Position numbers and translations under genes: made by a program. Below are positions 1-9,473 of a stretch of DNA of 64,000 nucleotides, piece after piece. The stretch covers positions 2,878,728 to 2,942,727 of the forward strand of contig NZ_SJPG01000001.1 of assembly GCF_007859715.1 (NCBI RefSeq), in the 5' to 3' direction. The notes under the pieces are model-generated. The model had not been told where the DNA came from. It was given only the letters and a program-made list of their open reading frames with translations, and made no database searches. Every line of letters begins with the position of its first letter. Positions within the stretch are counted from its first letter, which is position 1. The stretch comes from Rubinisphaera italica (lineage in GTDB: Bacteria > Planctomycetota > Planctomycetia > Planctomycetales > Planctomycetaceae).

Positions 1-2
1 AA

Positions 3-1733
3 CAACTTTCACAGGGCCATTTGTTTGAACAGGGACCGCTTTATGCCTACTGGCTGGGGGGCCTGTATTATGCAGTTGGCGATTCTGACGCAATGATTGT
101 AAGCCTACAGATGCTTGCAGGAATTCATTTGGGGTGCGTAATCTTCTGGATCGGACGTCGCCTCTGGAATGAACAAGCCGCAGTTTTAGCGGGTTTACTG
201 GCAGTCACTTACGGCCCGCTTCTTTATTTTGAGGGGCTGGTCATGAAGTCCTGGTTATCTCCCTGGCTCACGGCTTGCGTCTGTCTCCTGATGCTCAAAG
301 TACTGGACGAGACGAATAACAACTCTTCCCGTTATGGGAATTGGGAGCGGGTCTTCTATTGCTCACTGGCAGGAGGATTGACAGGATTGCTCTGCCTGGT
401 GCGAGAAAATCATCTTCTGATGCTGGTTCCTGTTGCACTGACGATCTGGTTGGGAATGAAGCCCCTCTCACGTTTCCAACGAGCAGGGTTAATGAGTATT
501 GCTCTGGTAACCTGTTTGTGCGTTACCTTGCCAGCGACATTGCACAATACGATCGTTGGGAGACAACTGGTGTGGATCACTTCTGGTGGTGGAGAAGTCC
601 TGTTCATGGGCTGGGGGCCGGAAGCAACGGGATACTATCAAAATCCTTCCTTTGTCCGGCCAGATCCATTTCTGGAGCATGAAGATTTTCGGCTCGAAGC
701 TTCGCGAAGATTGGGGAAGCCTGTCAGTTATGCCGAGTCATCTTCCTTTTGGAGCCGTACAGCTATTCAGGATATGGTCACGAACCTTCCGCGGTCCCTG
801 CAGTTATTGATCCGAAAATCGGTCATTCTGCTCAATGATTACGAGATTCCCGATAGCGATTTTTATGCCGTGGCGAAGCAAATCCATCCGCTACTCCAAT
901 ACTTGCCCACTTGGAGTTGGCTCATAGGGTTGGCGGTCATTGGTCTGTTTCTGGGAATAGGAAACGATCGTCGGTTCCTGATCGTGGCAGGGTTTCTCCT
1001 CGTCCATGTGTTGACGATTTTACTCACCTATAACTTCTCTCGCTTTCGGTTGGGAATGACACCATTCCTGTGTCTGTTTGCCGCAATAGCAATTGTCTGG
1101 ATTCTTCGAGGATCAGAAAAAGGCCCCAGAATTGTAGCCTCTTTTCCCGCACGATTAATGATGCTCGTGGCGGCATTTGTCATCTCGTTGTGGACCTGGA
1201 TGCCACCTCCCGATTATCAGCAGTTGGAATTTGCAGTCATGGAGGAGAACTTTCTCAAAAGATTACAGGATCGGGAATCTTATTACAGAGAGGCTGGAGA
1301 ACTGACAGAACAGAGATCATCCCAGAAAATCAATGCAGACTCCGCATATGAGCTGGGCATTGCCTGGATGAATGCACTACAACCATTTCGTGCAGAAAAG
1401 TGGTTTCGTCATGGACTGGAACAGAATGCGTCTCACTCTCAGTGCTGGTTCTATCTGGGCGTGTTGCAGGCAAAGCGGGGACAGTTTGGCAAAGCGGTCT
1501 CCACTTTTCAGCAGTGTGCAAAAATCGATTCCGCAAATGCTGATGTCTGGGCAAATCTGGGAAGTGCATATTTTCATCAGGCGCTTCAGGGAAATCTCAC
1601 CTTGCAGCAAAGACAAAATTATTTGCTAAGAGCAAAAGACGCCTATCGTTCCGGGCTGGACGTTGAGGCCAAGAACATCACCTGTCTTCAGGGGATCAGG
1701 ATGATTCAATGGGCGTTGCAAGAAGACGATTGA
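3..1733 (+). CDS. Glycosyltransferase-39-like membrane protein with TPR tail (5' partial)
   Basis: The reading frame is already open at the left edge, so the true start lies outside the window; the TTG at 21 is unlikely to be the start. The visible 576 or so residues begin in the 'FEQGPLYAYWLG' stretch typical of membrane glycosyltransferases of the GT39/dolichyl-phosphate mannosyltransferase type. About eight hydrophobic segments follow, to about residue 400. The last 130 residues form about three tetratricopeptide repeats (for example 'CWFYLGVLQAKRGQFGKAV' and 'DVWANLGSAYF'). This layout (GT39-like membrane part plus TPRs) is common in planctomycetes. The donor and acceptor cannot be read from sequence; lipid-linked sugar transfer at the cytoplasmic membrane is inferred. 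A strong hairpin follows the stop codon. Confidence 0.75.
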   Translation, partial: QLSQGHLFEQGPLYAYWLGGLYYAVGDSDAMIVSLQMLAGIHLGCVIFWIGRRLWNEQAAVLAGLLAVTYGPLLYFEGLVMKSWLSPWLTACVCLLMLKVLDETNNNSSRYGNWERVFYCSLAGGLTGLLCLVRENHLLMLVPVALTIWLGMKPLSRFQRAGLMSIALVTCLCVTLPATLHNTIVGRQLVWITSGGGEVLFMGWGPEATGYYQNPSFVRPDPFLEHEDFRLEASRRLGKPVSYAESSSFWSRTAIQDMVTNLPRSLQLLIRKSVILLNDYEIPDSDFYAVAKQIHPLLQYLPTWSWLIGLAVIGLFLGIGNDRRFLIVAGFLLVHVLTILLTYNFSRFRLGMTPFLCLFAAIAIVWILRGSEKGPRIVASFPARLMMLVAAFVISLWTWMPPPDYQQLEFAVMEENFLKRLQDRESYYREAGELTEQRSSQKINADSAYELGIAWMNALQPFRAEKWFRHGLEQNASHSQCWFYLGVLQAKRGQFGKAVSTFQQCAKIDSANADVWANLGSAYFHQALQGNLTLQQRQNYLLRAKDAYRSGLDVEAKNITCLQGIRMIQWALQEDD

Positions 1734-1751
1734 TACGGTCAGATCAATAAA

Positions 1752-1783
1752 AAAGAGAACGACTGTTGCCAGTCGATCTCTTT
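1752..1783. terminator. Hairpin terminator between convergent genes
   Basis: Two 14-base arms (1752-1765 and 1770-1783) pair with one mismatch around a TTGC loop. The arms are A-rich on the left and T-rich on the right, so the structure can act in both directions. It lies 18 bases after the glycosyltransferase stop and before the 3' end of the DUF1559 gene. Confidence 0.6.
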
Positions 1784-1902
1784 CGAATTCTGATGACAGT
1801 TGACATCCACTGAGAGAATGTCAGATCACATCAACGTGTATTTTCTGTCATAAATATTATGACCATTCTCATCCATACGCGGATATGCAGTGGCAAAATG
1901 CT

Positions 1903-2892
1903 TTAAAACTCACCAACAACTAAGCCGTCATTCTTGATTCCCAGTTTTTGATAAGTTCCCAAAGGGGAGGCCTGAGAGTTGATATTTTCGCTCAGGAAGT
2001 GAACGGAGCCATCTGCAAATACGAATTGAGCTCCTCCTTGATGAAAACTTCCGAATCCGTCGTTGTCATTACTAGGACCGGTGCCTGCTCCTGTATAAGG
2101 ACGCGAGAGATTAATCGGGCGAGGTGCGTTGACATCCCTCAAGGCCAGAGGATCAAATTTCATAGTGGGAACTCCGGGCCACAGCGCTCCCTGTGCGAGA
2201 TTGGAATTGTTGGCGTTGGTCCAGTTGTAATACTGTTTCCAGCTGACTTCTCCCACCATAATTGTACTTGAGGTACCATCAGTAATGTCCCTCATTCTGG
2301 TATTAGAATTGACCCAGAACATCCCGGTGGTTTCATCCATTTGCAGGCCGGTGGTTTGACCACCACGATTTGTGTTTCCCCGATTGGCAGCATAGCTGCT
2401 CGTCCCGAACCCCCCTTTTCCACGAGAGGGTTTTGTGTCGCTGGGACAGGAGAACGAGTCCAGAGTATTGTTAGTTGCATTCGCATTGCTGGGAGCGTCC
2501 AGAATACCCAGGCCACCCGGAGCCCCGCCGCTGGGACAACTGCCGGACATGCGAAAGTCCTGGATGTCATAAATCGCCGCTTCTTCAAGAAACGGAAGCA
2601 GATAAAAACCCCATGAGGGATGACGACCTGTATGGCGATGATTGCCTTCATTGACACCAGGGCGACAATCGACCATTACGAGTCCCGGAGGGAAAACTCG
2701 GTGGGTGTCATGATAATTGTGCATCGCCAGTCCAATCTGCTTCAGATTGTTTTTGCAACTGGAACGACGTGCCGCTTCCCGTGCCTGCTGCACAGCTGGG
2801 AGCAACAAAGCTACCAGTATCGCGATGATTGCAATTACAACCAATAGCTCAATCAGTGTAAATCCTTGATGTGAGTGAATGAACTTTCTCAT
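1903..2892 (-). CDS. DUF1559 domain-containing prepilin-like protein
   Basis: 329 residues. The N-terminus has a type IV prepilin leader: a short basic stretch, then '[19 protein letters not shown]' with Gly10 before the predicted cleavage and Glu at +5, followed by 'QQAREAARR'. The C-terminus carries the planctomycete H-x9-DG signature ('[16 protein letters not shown]'). Both are the defining ends of the DUF1559 family, which is hugely expanded in planctomycetes and whose role is not established; a surface or pseudopilus-like location is inferred from the leader. Length is normal for the family. The ATG start fits the leader, and a purine-rich stretch lies about 11 bases upstream. Confidence 0.93.
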   Translation of the reverse strand: MRKFIHSHQGFTLIELLVVIAIIAILVALLLPAVQQAREAARRSSCKNNLKQIGLAMHNYHDTHRVFPPGLVMVDCRPGVNEGNHRHTGRHPSWGFYLLPFLEEAAIYDIQDFRMSGSCPSGGAPGGLGILDAPSNANATNNTLDSFSCPSDTKPSRGKGGFGTSSYAANRGNTNRGGQTTGLQMDETTGMFWVNSNTRMRDITDGTSSTIMVGEVSWKQYYNWTNANNSNLAQGALWPGVPTMKFDPLALRDVNAPRPINLSRPYTGAGTGPSNDNDGFGSFHQGGAQFVFADGSVHFLSENINSQASPLGTYQKLGIKNDGLVVGEF

Positions 2893-3337
2893 TTTGCTGA
2901 GACTCCCCCCTTAAAGAAAACATAAGATATTCAATATCGGCATGGTTAAATTAATAATTAATGAACTTTTATAATTAAGACAACAGCTGGATGTCAATAA
3001 AGAATTAACATATAAGTACCCAAAACGTCATCTACACAGAGGGATATAGCGGTACGACTACTCGCTGAAGTTCAGTCACATCCGAAGTGTGAATATGCAG
3101 TCACACAACCTGCTTATTGGAAGACTTTAGCCAACCGCAGGCAGTGGATCTCGGGATAATGTGGCAACTGCGAGTTGGGCGTTCCCTGCCGTTGGTAGCA
3201 GTCCTCTCAGTCGATGAGAGCATGTATCGTTATGACACTTCTTCAGGCTCCTCGCTGTATTCGCAAAAATCTGAATCCCGTCTACGGCCCCTAAGAAATG
3301 ATATCCATATTTTTCTCTTCAGGACGAGCCAGCAGTT
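2893..3337. other. Intergenic stretch, no gene seen
   Basis: Between the DUF1559 start and the end of the amidohydrolase operon. The first 120 bases are AT-rich and probably hold the DUF1559 promoter. Short reading frames here have no recognisable composition or motif. No RNA gene or repeat was recognised. Confidence 0.5.
2903..2910 (-). promoter_or_regulatory. Shine-Dalgarno-like site of the DUF1559 gene
   Basis: On the minus strand the bases read GGGGGGAG, ending about 10 bases before the ATG at 2892. This is one of the few clear ribosome-binding sites in the window; most genes here show none. Confidence 0.4.
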
Positions 3338-4222
3338 TTACCTTTGCGACTTCTCGACTTTGCTCTGCAGAATCGATTGCAATAACAGGCGATAGTTTTC
3401 TCCCAGGATCAAACGTTTTTCAGCTTCGGTGATTTCGCAGGCGATTACTTTGCTCAACTCGGTTCCCAGAGAACGAGAGGGTAAATGACTCCCGAAGACG
3501 ATTCGCTCGGCTCCGAGTTCCCGGACTGCCATTTCGATGAAGCCAGCCGTGGCATCGAAGCCGGAGGTTTCCACGAGAATGTTCGGCTGATCGCGGACAG
3601 CCCGAATGCTTTTTTCCCACTCTCCGCCAGCATGAGCGCAAATAAATTTCTGCTGAGGAAAACGAGCCGCGACCTGGGCCAGTTCCGATGGAGTCGATTC
3701 CCCCCTGCCCTGTTTTCCACCAGTTTTGAACCAGGTATGTTGCATGACGACGGCGTTTAATTCACCGATGCGTTCCAGCAGAGGCTCGAAATTCGGATGC
3801 GTACAGGTAAGCGCCGCTGGTCCGCCGCCGGAGAAGTAGACACCAAGCATTGGTCCCTCGCCGACCCAGCGATTCAACGCATCCATTGAGGCGGGCACAT
3901 CGTGCGGATTCAATTGAATCATCCCGAACAACATGTCTGGCCAGCGACGGAGCGGTTGAGTGATGACTTCCGGCTGTTTTTTCAGTAATGCTTCCAATTC
4001 CTGATCGGTCGTGGTGCCGAGTCCGACATGAGCAAAGTAACAGAGCTTCTCGAATCGTCCCTTGCGGATGGCGGGTAACGCTGTTTTGATATCGGCATAC
4101 AAACGCTGGGTTCCATCGCGTCCTGGATAACTGTGAGCCGGAGTGAAGTAGGAATCCCAGATGTGATAGGACTCCAAGATCTCAACTGAAGGTAGTCCCA
4201 GGCGAGTAGACTCAGTGGTCAT
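3338..4222 (-). CDS. Amidohydrolase family protein (last gene of operon)
   Basis: 294 residues with the pattern of amidohydrolase-2 TIM-barrel enzymes: 'ICAHAGGEW' (metal or substrate His after a strand), 'PNILVETSGF', and 'ERIVFGSHLPSR' near the C-terminus, where family members usually show 'lfGSDyP'. The usual N-terminal 'DxHxH' metal motif is replaced by 'YHIWDSYFTPAH', so the metal site may be altered. No signal peptide. Its ATG overlaps the stop of the preceding gene by 4 bases (ATGA), so translation is probably coupled. The pairing with a second, exported-looking amidohydrolase suggests two steps on related substrates, but the substrate is unknown. Confidence 0.8.
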   Translation of the reverse strand: MTTESTRLGLPSVEILESYHIWDSYFTPAHSYPGRDGTQRLYADIKTALPAIRKGRFEKLCYFAHVGLGTTTDQELEALLKKQPEVITQPLRRWPDMLFGMIQLNPHDVPASMDALNRWVGEGPMLGVYFSGGGPAALTCTHPNFEPLLERIGELNAVVMQHTWFKTGGKQGRGESTPSELAQVAARFPQQKFICAHAGGEWEKSIRAVRDQPNILVETSGFDATAGFIEMAVRELGAERIVFGSHLPSRSLGTELSKVIACEITEAEKRLILGENYRLLLQSILQSKVEKSQR

Positions 4223-5127
4223 GATCGACTCGCTTTCAGCAAAGCGACTGCGTTTGCGGCGTAGATCGCCTGTAGCTCAGCCTTGTCGAACTGTCCCGAT
4301 TCATGGACCCGAATCAGAGCAGCCTCGGGAATTAGAAATGGAGCATGACTGCCAAACAGAATTCGGTTCAAGGGAAACACCTCCGCCAGTTGGGGGATGC
4401 CCGTCGAGCCGTCAACGCGGCTGATATCGAGAAAGAGGTTAGGCAACTTTGATAGTTGAGCAGTGAGCGCTGCGGGGAGTTTTGCATTCAAAAGTTGCAC
4501 GGGGAGATTGGGAAATTGCCTCAGCAATTCGGGCAACGGGGAGACGTTCACATCTTGAACCTGAAGGGAGCGGTGTTGAGTGCGTCCATCTTCCAGGCTG
4601 ATGGCGATCTGCACGAATAATCCGTGAGACTCGGCTCGCTGTAGCAACTCGGAGACGAACGAATCGTTTAGGGTGTAATGATGGTAGTTCGGATAGAGGC
4701 GAATGCCCGACATGGCTAGTTTTGTTTTGCAGTCTTCAAGATCGCGCTGCCAGCCGGGGAGAGTCGGATTGATCGTGCCGATCGGTATCAACTCCGAAAA
4801 TTCCGCACACTGTTGGTAAAGCCGTCGATTGACGCTGGAAATATCCCGGTGCAGTAGCCCCTCATAACTTCCAGCCCAGGCTTGTGTGATGTTGTACTGA
4901 CGAAGTTTTTTAACCAGTCGAACCGTCTCATCCAGCGGCAGACGACGAAACGGCCAACGGAAAAGATGGACATTCGTGTCGATAATATCAAGCGGCTTCT
5001 CAGTGGTCGCTGGCGAGTTCCCTTCAGCCAGGCTGACGGAAGTGAGACCAAGCGAGACTGCTCCCGCAAGTTCCAAGGCCTGCCGGCGATTCAGTATCGA
5101 TTCAAATTTTGATCCGAGTCGAATCAT
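4219..5127 (-). CDS. Amidohydrolase family protein with Tat-like leader
   Basis: 302 residues from the ATG at 5127, which overlaps the DUF1501 stop (ATGA at 5124-5127). A longer frame extends to 5346, but that part is antisense-like to the DUF1501 gene and is rejected. The N-terminus 'NRRQALELAGAVSLGLTS' resembles a twin-arginine leader. It is followed by 'IDTNVHLFRWPFRRLP', in which the DTNVH matches the metal-binding D-x-[NH]-x-H entry of amidohydrolase-2 enzymes. 'NRILFGSHAPF' closes the barrel. The likely product is a periplasmic metal-dependent hydrolase or decarboxylase-like enzyme. It sits inside a coupled operon, with the second amidohydrolase overlapping its stop. Confidence 0.82.
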   Translation of the reverse strand: MIRLGSKFESILNRRQALELAGAVSLGLTSVSLAEGNSPATTEKPLDIIDTNVHLFRWPFRRLPLDETVRLVKKLRQYNITQAWAGSYEGLLHRDISSVNRRLYQQCAEFSELIPIGTINPTLPGWQRDLEDCKTKLAMSGIRLYPNYHHYTLNDSFVSELLQRAESHGLFVQIAISLEDGRTQHRSLQVQDVNVSPLPELLRQFPNLPVQLLNAKLPAALTAQLSKLPNLFLDISRVDGSTGIPQLAEVFPLNRILFGSHAPFLIPEAALIRVHESGQFDKAELQAIYAANAVALLKASRS

Positions 5128-6581
5128 GCCAGAATCCCCTCGATGACCTGAGGAGGTTCGAAACCGGTGAGACGTTCTTTCAAACCGCTGCGTTCGAAGA
5201 AAAGGTGCTCGTGATGTAAACCGAGCAAATGCAGGATTGTGGCGTGGAAATCGTGAACACTGACCGGGTTGTCCACCACCGCGTGACCGAAGTCGTCGGT
5301 CTGTCCGAACGTTGTACCGCCGCGGACTCCGCCACCTGCCATCCACGAGGAAAAAGCCTGCATGTTGTGATCGCGTCCGGTGTAGATGTTCCCCGATTTT
5401 TGCGAAGTTGGTGTCCTTCCGAATTCACCGCCCCAGATCACCAGCGTCGTATCGAGCAGACCTCGCTCTTTGAGATCTTGCAGCAATGCCGCGACCGGTT
5501 GGTCGGTCCTTCCACAAACCGCGCGATGATTGTCTTGTAAATCGACATGGCTGTCCCAGGGTTGTTCCTCAAGGAACAGTTGAACGAAGCGAACTCCCCG
5601 TTCAACGAGTCGTCGGGCGAGCAGGCAGCGTTTGCCGTACGACTCTGTTTGTTGATTTTCGAGACCGTACCTCTGCTGTGTATGTCGGGATTCTTTCGAC
5701 AGGTCGAGAGCTTCATGAGCGGTCAACTGCATTCTCGCGGCGAGCTGATACGATTCCATGCGGGCATCCAACTGCGGGTTGTAAGGCCGTTGATTGAGAT
5801 GAATCGTATCGAGTTGAGAGAGCAGTTGCTGAGTTGTTTCGGTGACTGGGGAAGGCTGTTCATACTGACGCTTCAGATTGAGAATGGGAGCGCCGGTCGG
5901 GCGGAACGGGGTTCCCTGATATAAGGGGGGCAAGAATCCGTTTGTCCAATTGCGTGAACCGTTTTTAGGCGGGCCGAGGGGATCATTCAGCACAACATAA
6001 GCGGGCAGATTCTGATTCTCGCTGCCGAGGCCATAAACCGACCACGCACCGAGTGTCGGATATCCCATAAACAGGCGCCCGCTATGAATTTTGTAGAGGG
6101 CATTATCGTGATTCGGATGATCGGTCCACATGGAGTTGATCAGACAGATGTCGTCCACCAACTTTGAAGTTTCCGGCAAGACGTCGGCCATCCACATGCC
6201 GCATTCACCATGTTGCCGGATTCCGTACTGACCGCCCATCATCACGCCAATGTTAGCGGTGCTCTGGTTGCCGAGATCTTCGACATTGCCGGGATAGGGC
6301 TTCCCGTCCATCTTGTTTAACACTGGCTTCGGATCGAATAGATCCATCTGGCTCGGCCCGCCATTCATAAACAGTTGGATGACCGAAGTCGCCTTGGCGG
6401 GGTGATGGGTCTGCTTCGGTTTGAGGGTGTACCGCCCGTCTTCGGGAGTGCTGGCCATGGCACTGGTGCCGCCGAAGTAATCGTGGCTGAGCAGATAAGT
6501 CAACGCAGCTCCCAGTAAACCATCACTAGTACGGGCAAAGAAATCACGGCGAGTGTGGAAGGTGGAGTTCTCAACAGTCAT
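5124..6581 (-). CDS. DUF1501 domain-containing protein
   Basis: 485 residues, the usual size. The N-terminal 'TRRDFFARTSDGLLGAALTYLL' is a Tat-type leader. Family marks include 'VIQLFMNGGPSQMDLFDPKP', 'DDICLINSMWTDHPNHDNA', 'RGVRFVQLFLE', 'LLDTTLVIWGGEFGRTP' and 'GRDHNMQAFSSWMAGGGV'. DUF1501 belongs to the alkaline-phosphatase/sulfatase-like fold; the conserved Asp/His residues that bind metal in that fold are present (DHPNH, GRDHN). The family is nearly always encoded next to a PSCyt1/DUF1549/DUF1553 protein, as here: that gene ends 9 bases upstream. The substrate is unknown; a role in periplasmic polysaccharide or sulfate ester breakdown is only inferred from the fold and genomic association. 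Confidence 0.93.
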   Translation of the reverse strand: MTVENSTFHTRRDFFARTSDGLLGAALTYLLSHDYFGGTSAMASTPEDGRYTLKPKQTHHPAKATSVIQLFMNGGPSQMDLFDPKPVLNKMDGKPYPGNVEDLGNQSTANIGVMMGGQYGIRQHGECGMWMADVLPETSKLVDDICLINSMWTDHPNHDNALYKIHSGRLFMGYPTLGAWSVYGLGSENQNLPAYVVLNDPLGPPKNGSRNWTNGFLPPLYQGTPFRPTGAPILNLKRQYEQPSPVTETTQQLLSQLDTIHLNQRPYNPQLDARMESYQLAARMQLTAHEALDLSKESRHTQQRYGLENQQTESYGKRCLLARRLVERGVRFVQLFLEEQPWDSHVDLQDNHRAVCGRTDQPVAALLQDLKERGLLDTTLVIWGGEFGRTPTSQKSGNIYTGRDHNMQAFSSWMAGGGVRGGTTFGQTDDFGHAVVDNPVSVHDFHATILHLLGLHHEHLFFERSGLKERLTGFEPPQVIEGILA

Positions 6582-6590
6582 GAAAGAGCT

Positions 6591-9473
6591 CTAATCGATA
6601 TAAATGAATGCTGCGGAATTCAGCAGGATGTGAGAGTAACTTTCGAGCGCTGCTTCCGGCCGTTCTGGCCATTGTTCATTTAATGTTTTCAGGGCAACCA
6701 GTCCCAACTTTTCTTCCTGGTCGGTCGGTTCACGAGATAGGGCCAATTTATAAATTAAGGCAATTTGCTCATTAGGGACTAAGGTTTCATTCGAGACACG
6801 CTTTGCCAGCGATGCCGCCAGTTCACGAACATGGGCGTTGTTCATCAGCATCAGCGATTGGGGTGCAACGGTCGAGACAGTACGCGTGGTGCAGTTCGGC
6901 CCCATGATGGGATAATCGAATGTCTCCATCAGCGAAGGAATCTGAGTCCGTCGATACTGCAGGTAAACACTGCGGCGATACTTGCCATTTTCTTCGGGAA
7001 TGATGCTGACCAACCCGTCCCGATCGACAGAGATTGGATCTGGTGGTCCTCCCGATGTTGTGTCCAGTTTTTCAGAAACCTGAAGCAGTGAATCCCGCAA
7101 AGCTTCGGCATTCATCCGACGTAGCGGCATCCGCGAGAGCAGGCGATTCGTAGGATCGGCCTCATACCGTTCTTGTGAAACGAGGCTGCTTTGACGATAG
7201 GTTTGCGAATTCATGATGAGCCGATGCAACTCTTTGATGCTCCAGTCGCGGTCGATGAATTCCACCGCCAGCCAGTCGAGCAATTCCGGATGGGAGGGGC
7301 GTTCTCCCTGCAGGCCGAAATTTTCCAGTGTATTGACGAGGCCAGTCCCGAAATGATGATACCAGATTCGATTCACCATCACGCGGCCAGTGAGGGGATG
7401 TTCGGGACTTGTCAACCAGCGGGCGAAGGCCAGGCGGCGGCCAGTTTGTTTCGTGGTATCATCGAAAGGTGAATCGTATGCAAACGGAGTGCGTCCATCC
7501 GTCAAGACTGCAGGAACCCCCGGTCCGACCAGCGGACCTGGTTTGTTGTATTCCCCACGTCTGAGTAAATATGTCGGAGAGGGTTCCCCGCGATCCCATA
7601 AGGCTCGAACCGTCAGAGGGGCCGCCAATTTCTCTTTGACGCCAAGGATCTGCAGTTCGAGAGATTCGACATGCTCCCGTGCGGAGATCACTGATTGTGG
7701 CTGCAGGTCATAAGGTTTGATCTCGGCGATCAGGAATAGTTCGACCAGTTGTCTCTGTTTCAGAGTGCGATTGTTATCCGCCACTTTCAAGGCGGACAAA
7801 GTTGCCTGGCGATCGTCTTCGGATTGTTCGGGATAATATTCCCTCAGCGTGGTGAGAATGACATCCCTTTGAGCAGTTCGAAGTTGCTGTTCCAGCGACC
7901 GAACTTCTTTGAGAATTGGCGGGTTAACCTCATTCACTAGTTCGCGTTGTTCGGGCGTGCCCAGATTGACCTTGCGGGTTTTGAAGCTGAGCCAGTCATA
8001 TTCGTCGAGAGCCCCTTGGAAGACCGCTTTCAGACGATAATAATCCCGTTGAGGAATAGGATCGTACTTGTGAGAATGACAGCGAGCACATTCGACGGTC
8101 ATGCCCATCAGACCGGAGCCGACAATCGTGATGGCATCGTTGATAACTCCCAATCGTTCCGGCACAAAATTCATCGTCCGAGAACCGGTCTGATCGATTC
8201 CCATTCGCAGAAAGCCGGTTGCGACCAGATTGTCGACCATCTCCTGGGTGATCGTCTCGGCATGTTTATAATCGACCAGTTCATCGCCCGCCAGTTGCTC
8301 GGTTAGAAATTGATCGTAAGGTTTATCTTCATTGAATGACTCGATGACATAATCACGGTATTTCCAGGCGACTTCGCGCAGCGGGTCGGAACTGACGCCT
8401 CCTTCCGAGTCGGCATAGCCCGACAGATCGAGCCAGTATCGGCCCCAGCGCTCGCCGTAATGGGGAGAGGCAAGGAGTTCATCGATCATCTCGGCGTACC
8501 AGTTTGGGTTGGTCGTCATTCGCCAGTGTTGCCAATCTTTATACTGAGGTGGCATGCCGATCAAATCCAAATATGCCCGACGAACCAGCGTATCCCGCTC
8601 CGCTTCCGGCGAGAAGTTTAAGCCGCGTTCCTGCAACTTCGCCAGAATGAAATCATCGACGGAATTGCCCACAGTCGGTCGTTGCGGTGACTGATAGGCC
8701 CAGTGCTTGCGGTCATCTTCGGTGACCAGCGGGTCCGGCTGTTTTGTAGCGATGTCGGGCTCTATCGGATATTCCTGTGCCCCTTCGGCTAGCCAGGTTT
8801 TCAATATATCGAGTTCCGATTCCGGCATACGGCGGACGAAGAATTTCAACAGCTTTTCCTGAGGCGGACAGGCTTCCGATTCGATCCGTTGAATCATCAG
8901 GCTCGCTTCCGGATCCCCCCGCACAATTACTGGACCATTCTTGCTTCCGGCTTTAAGGCGGTCGATGGATCGCAAATCGAGTTTCGCTTCCTGGAGTTGA
9001 GCTCCGTGACAGGCGGTGCAACGGAGCAACAGAATGGGCAGTACATCATGCTGAGTGATGGCTTCCGTCAACTGCACCTGTTCCTTCGCGGGGGCGCCGG
9101 CTTTCAACCAGTTTTGGATTTTTGTCAATTCCTCTGCGGTCAACGCTTCTTCGCCTTCAGGGGGCATGCTCTCGGAGTCGAGCATCATCCACAGCATCCC
9201 TTCGTCCCAACTTTCAGCCAATGCAGACTCACCCGATTCGCCTCCCTTGTGCAGGCCGGTCATTGAGGAAACATCCAAGTCGCCCTTCCGTACGGTTTCA
9301 CTATGGCAGTTAGCGCATTTGCGTTCAAAGAGCGGACGGATATCCGTTTCAAACAGCAGAGATGCAGACTGTACTGGGGATTCCTCTGCGGAGAGCGTGT
9401 GCAAGCTGCTCATCAGAAACAGGCAACAACAGAACCACGCGGAAAGTATTCGATTAATGATGGGTAGGCTCAT
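6591..9473 (-). CDS. PSD1 and planctomycete cytochrome C (PSCyt1) domain protein
   Basis: About 960 residues from the ATG at 9473, chosen because 'NRILSAWFCCCLFLMSSLHTLSA' is a good signal peptide; the longer frame to 9524 adds 17 unlikely residues. Haem-type CxxCH motifs occur at 'KCANCHSE' and 'RCTACHGA' (PSCyt1 region), and a third, 'CARCHSHKYDPIPQRDYY', lies in the middle (DUF1549). The C-terminal half has the DUF1553/PSD1 marks 'RVMVNRIWYHHFGTGLV' and 'TYRQSS'. The protein is probably periplasmic and redox-active. This is the first gene of a four-gene operon with DUF1501 and two amidohydrolases; the spacings are 9, -4 and -4 bases. Confidence 0.93.
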   Translation of the reverse strand: MSLPIINRILSAWFCCCLFLMSSLHTLSAEESPVQSASLLFETDIRPLFERKCANCHSETVRKGDLDVSSMTGLHKGGESGESALAESWDEGMLWMMLDSESMPPEGEEALTAEELTKIQNWLKAGAPAKEQVQLTEAITQHDVLPILLLRCTACHGAQLQEAKLDLRSIDRLKAGSKNGPVIVRGDPEASLMIQRIESEACPPQEKLLKFFVRRMPESELDILKTWLAEGAQEYPIEPDIATKQPDPLVTEDDRKHWAYQSPQRPTVGNSVDDFILAKLQERGLNFSPEAERDTLVRRAYLDLIGMPPQYKDWQHWRMTTNPNWYAEMIDELLASPHYGERWGRYWLDLSGYADSEGGVSSDPLREVAWKYRDYVIESFNEDKPYDQFLTEQLAGDELVDYKHAETITQEMVDNLVATGFLRMGIDQTGSRTMNFVPERLGVINDAITIVGSGLMGMTVECARCHSHKYDPIPQRDYYRLKAVFQGALDEYDWLSFKTRKVNLGTPEQRELVNEVNPPILKEVRSLEQQLRTAQRDVILTTLREYYPEQSEDDRQATLSALKVADNNRTLKQRQLVELFLIAEIKPYDLQPQSVISAREHVESLELQILGVKEKLAAPLTVRALWDRGEPSPTYLLRRGEYNKPGPLVGPGVPAVLTDGRTPFAYDSPFDDTTKQTGRRLAFARWLTSPEHPLTGRVMVNRIWYHHFGTGLVNTLENFGLQGERPSHPELLDWLAVEFIDRDWSIKELHRLIMNSQTYRQSSLVSQERYEADPTNRLLSRMPLRRMNAEALRDSLLQVSEKLDTTSGGPPDPISVDRDGLVSIIPEENGKYRRSVYLQYRRTQIPSLMETFDYPIMGPNCTTRTVSTVAPQSLMLMNNAHVRELAASLAKRVSNETLVPNEQIALIYKLALSREPTDQEEKLGLVALKTLNEQWPERPEAALESYSHILLNSAAFIYID

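Noticed and set aside
5128..5346. N-terminal extension of the first amidohydrolase
   Set aside because: The extension overlaps the DUF1501 gene in another frame, is Arg/Ser rich and would precede a Tat-like leader, which must be N-terminal.
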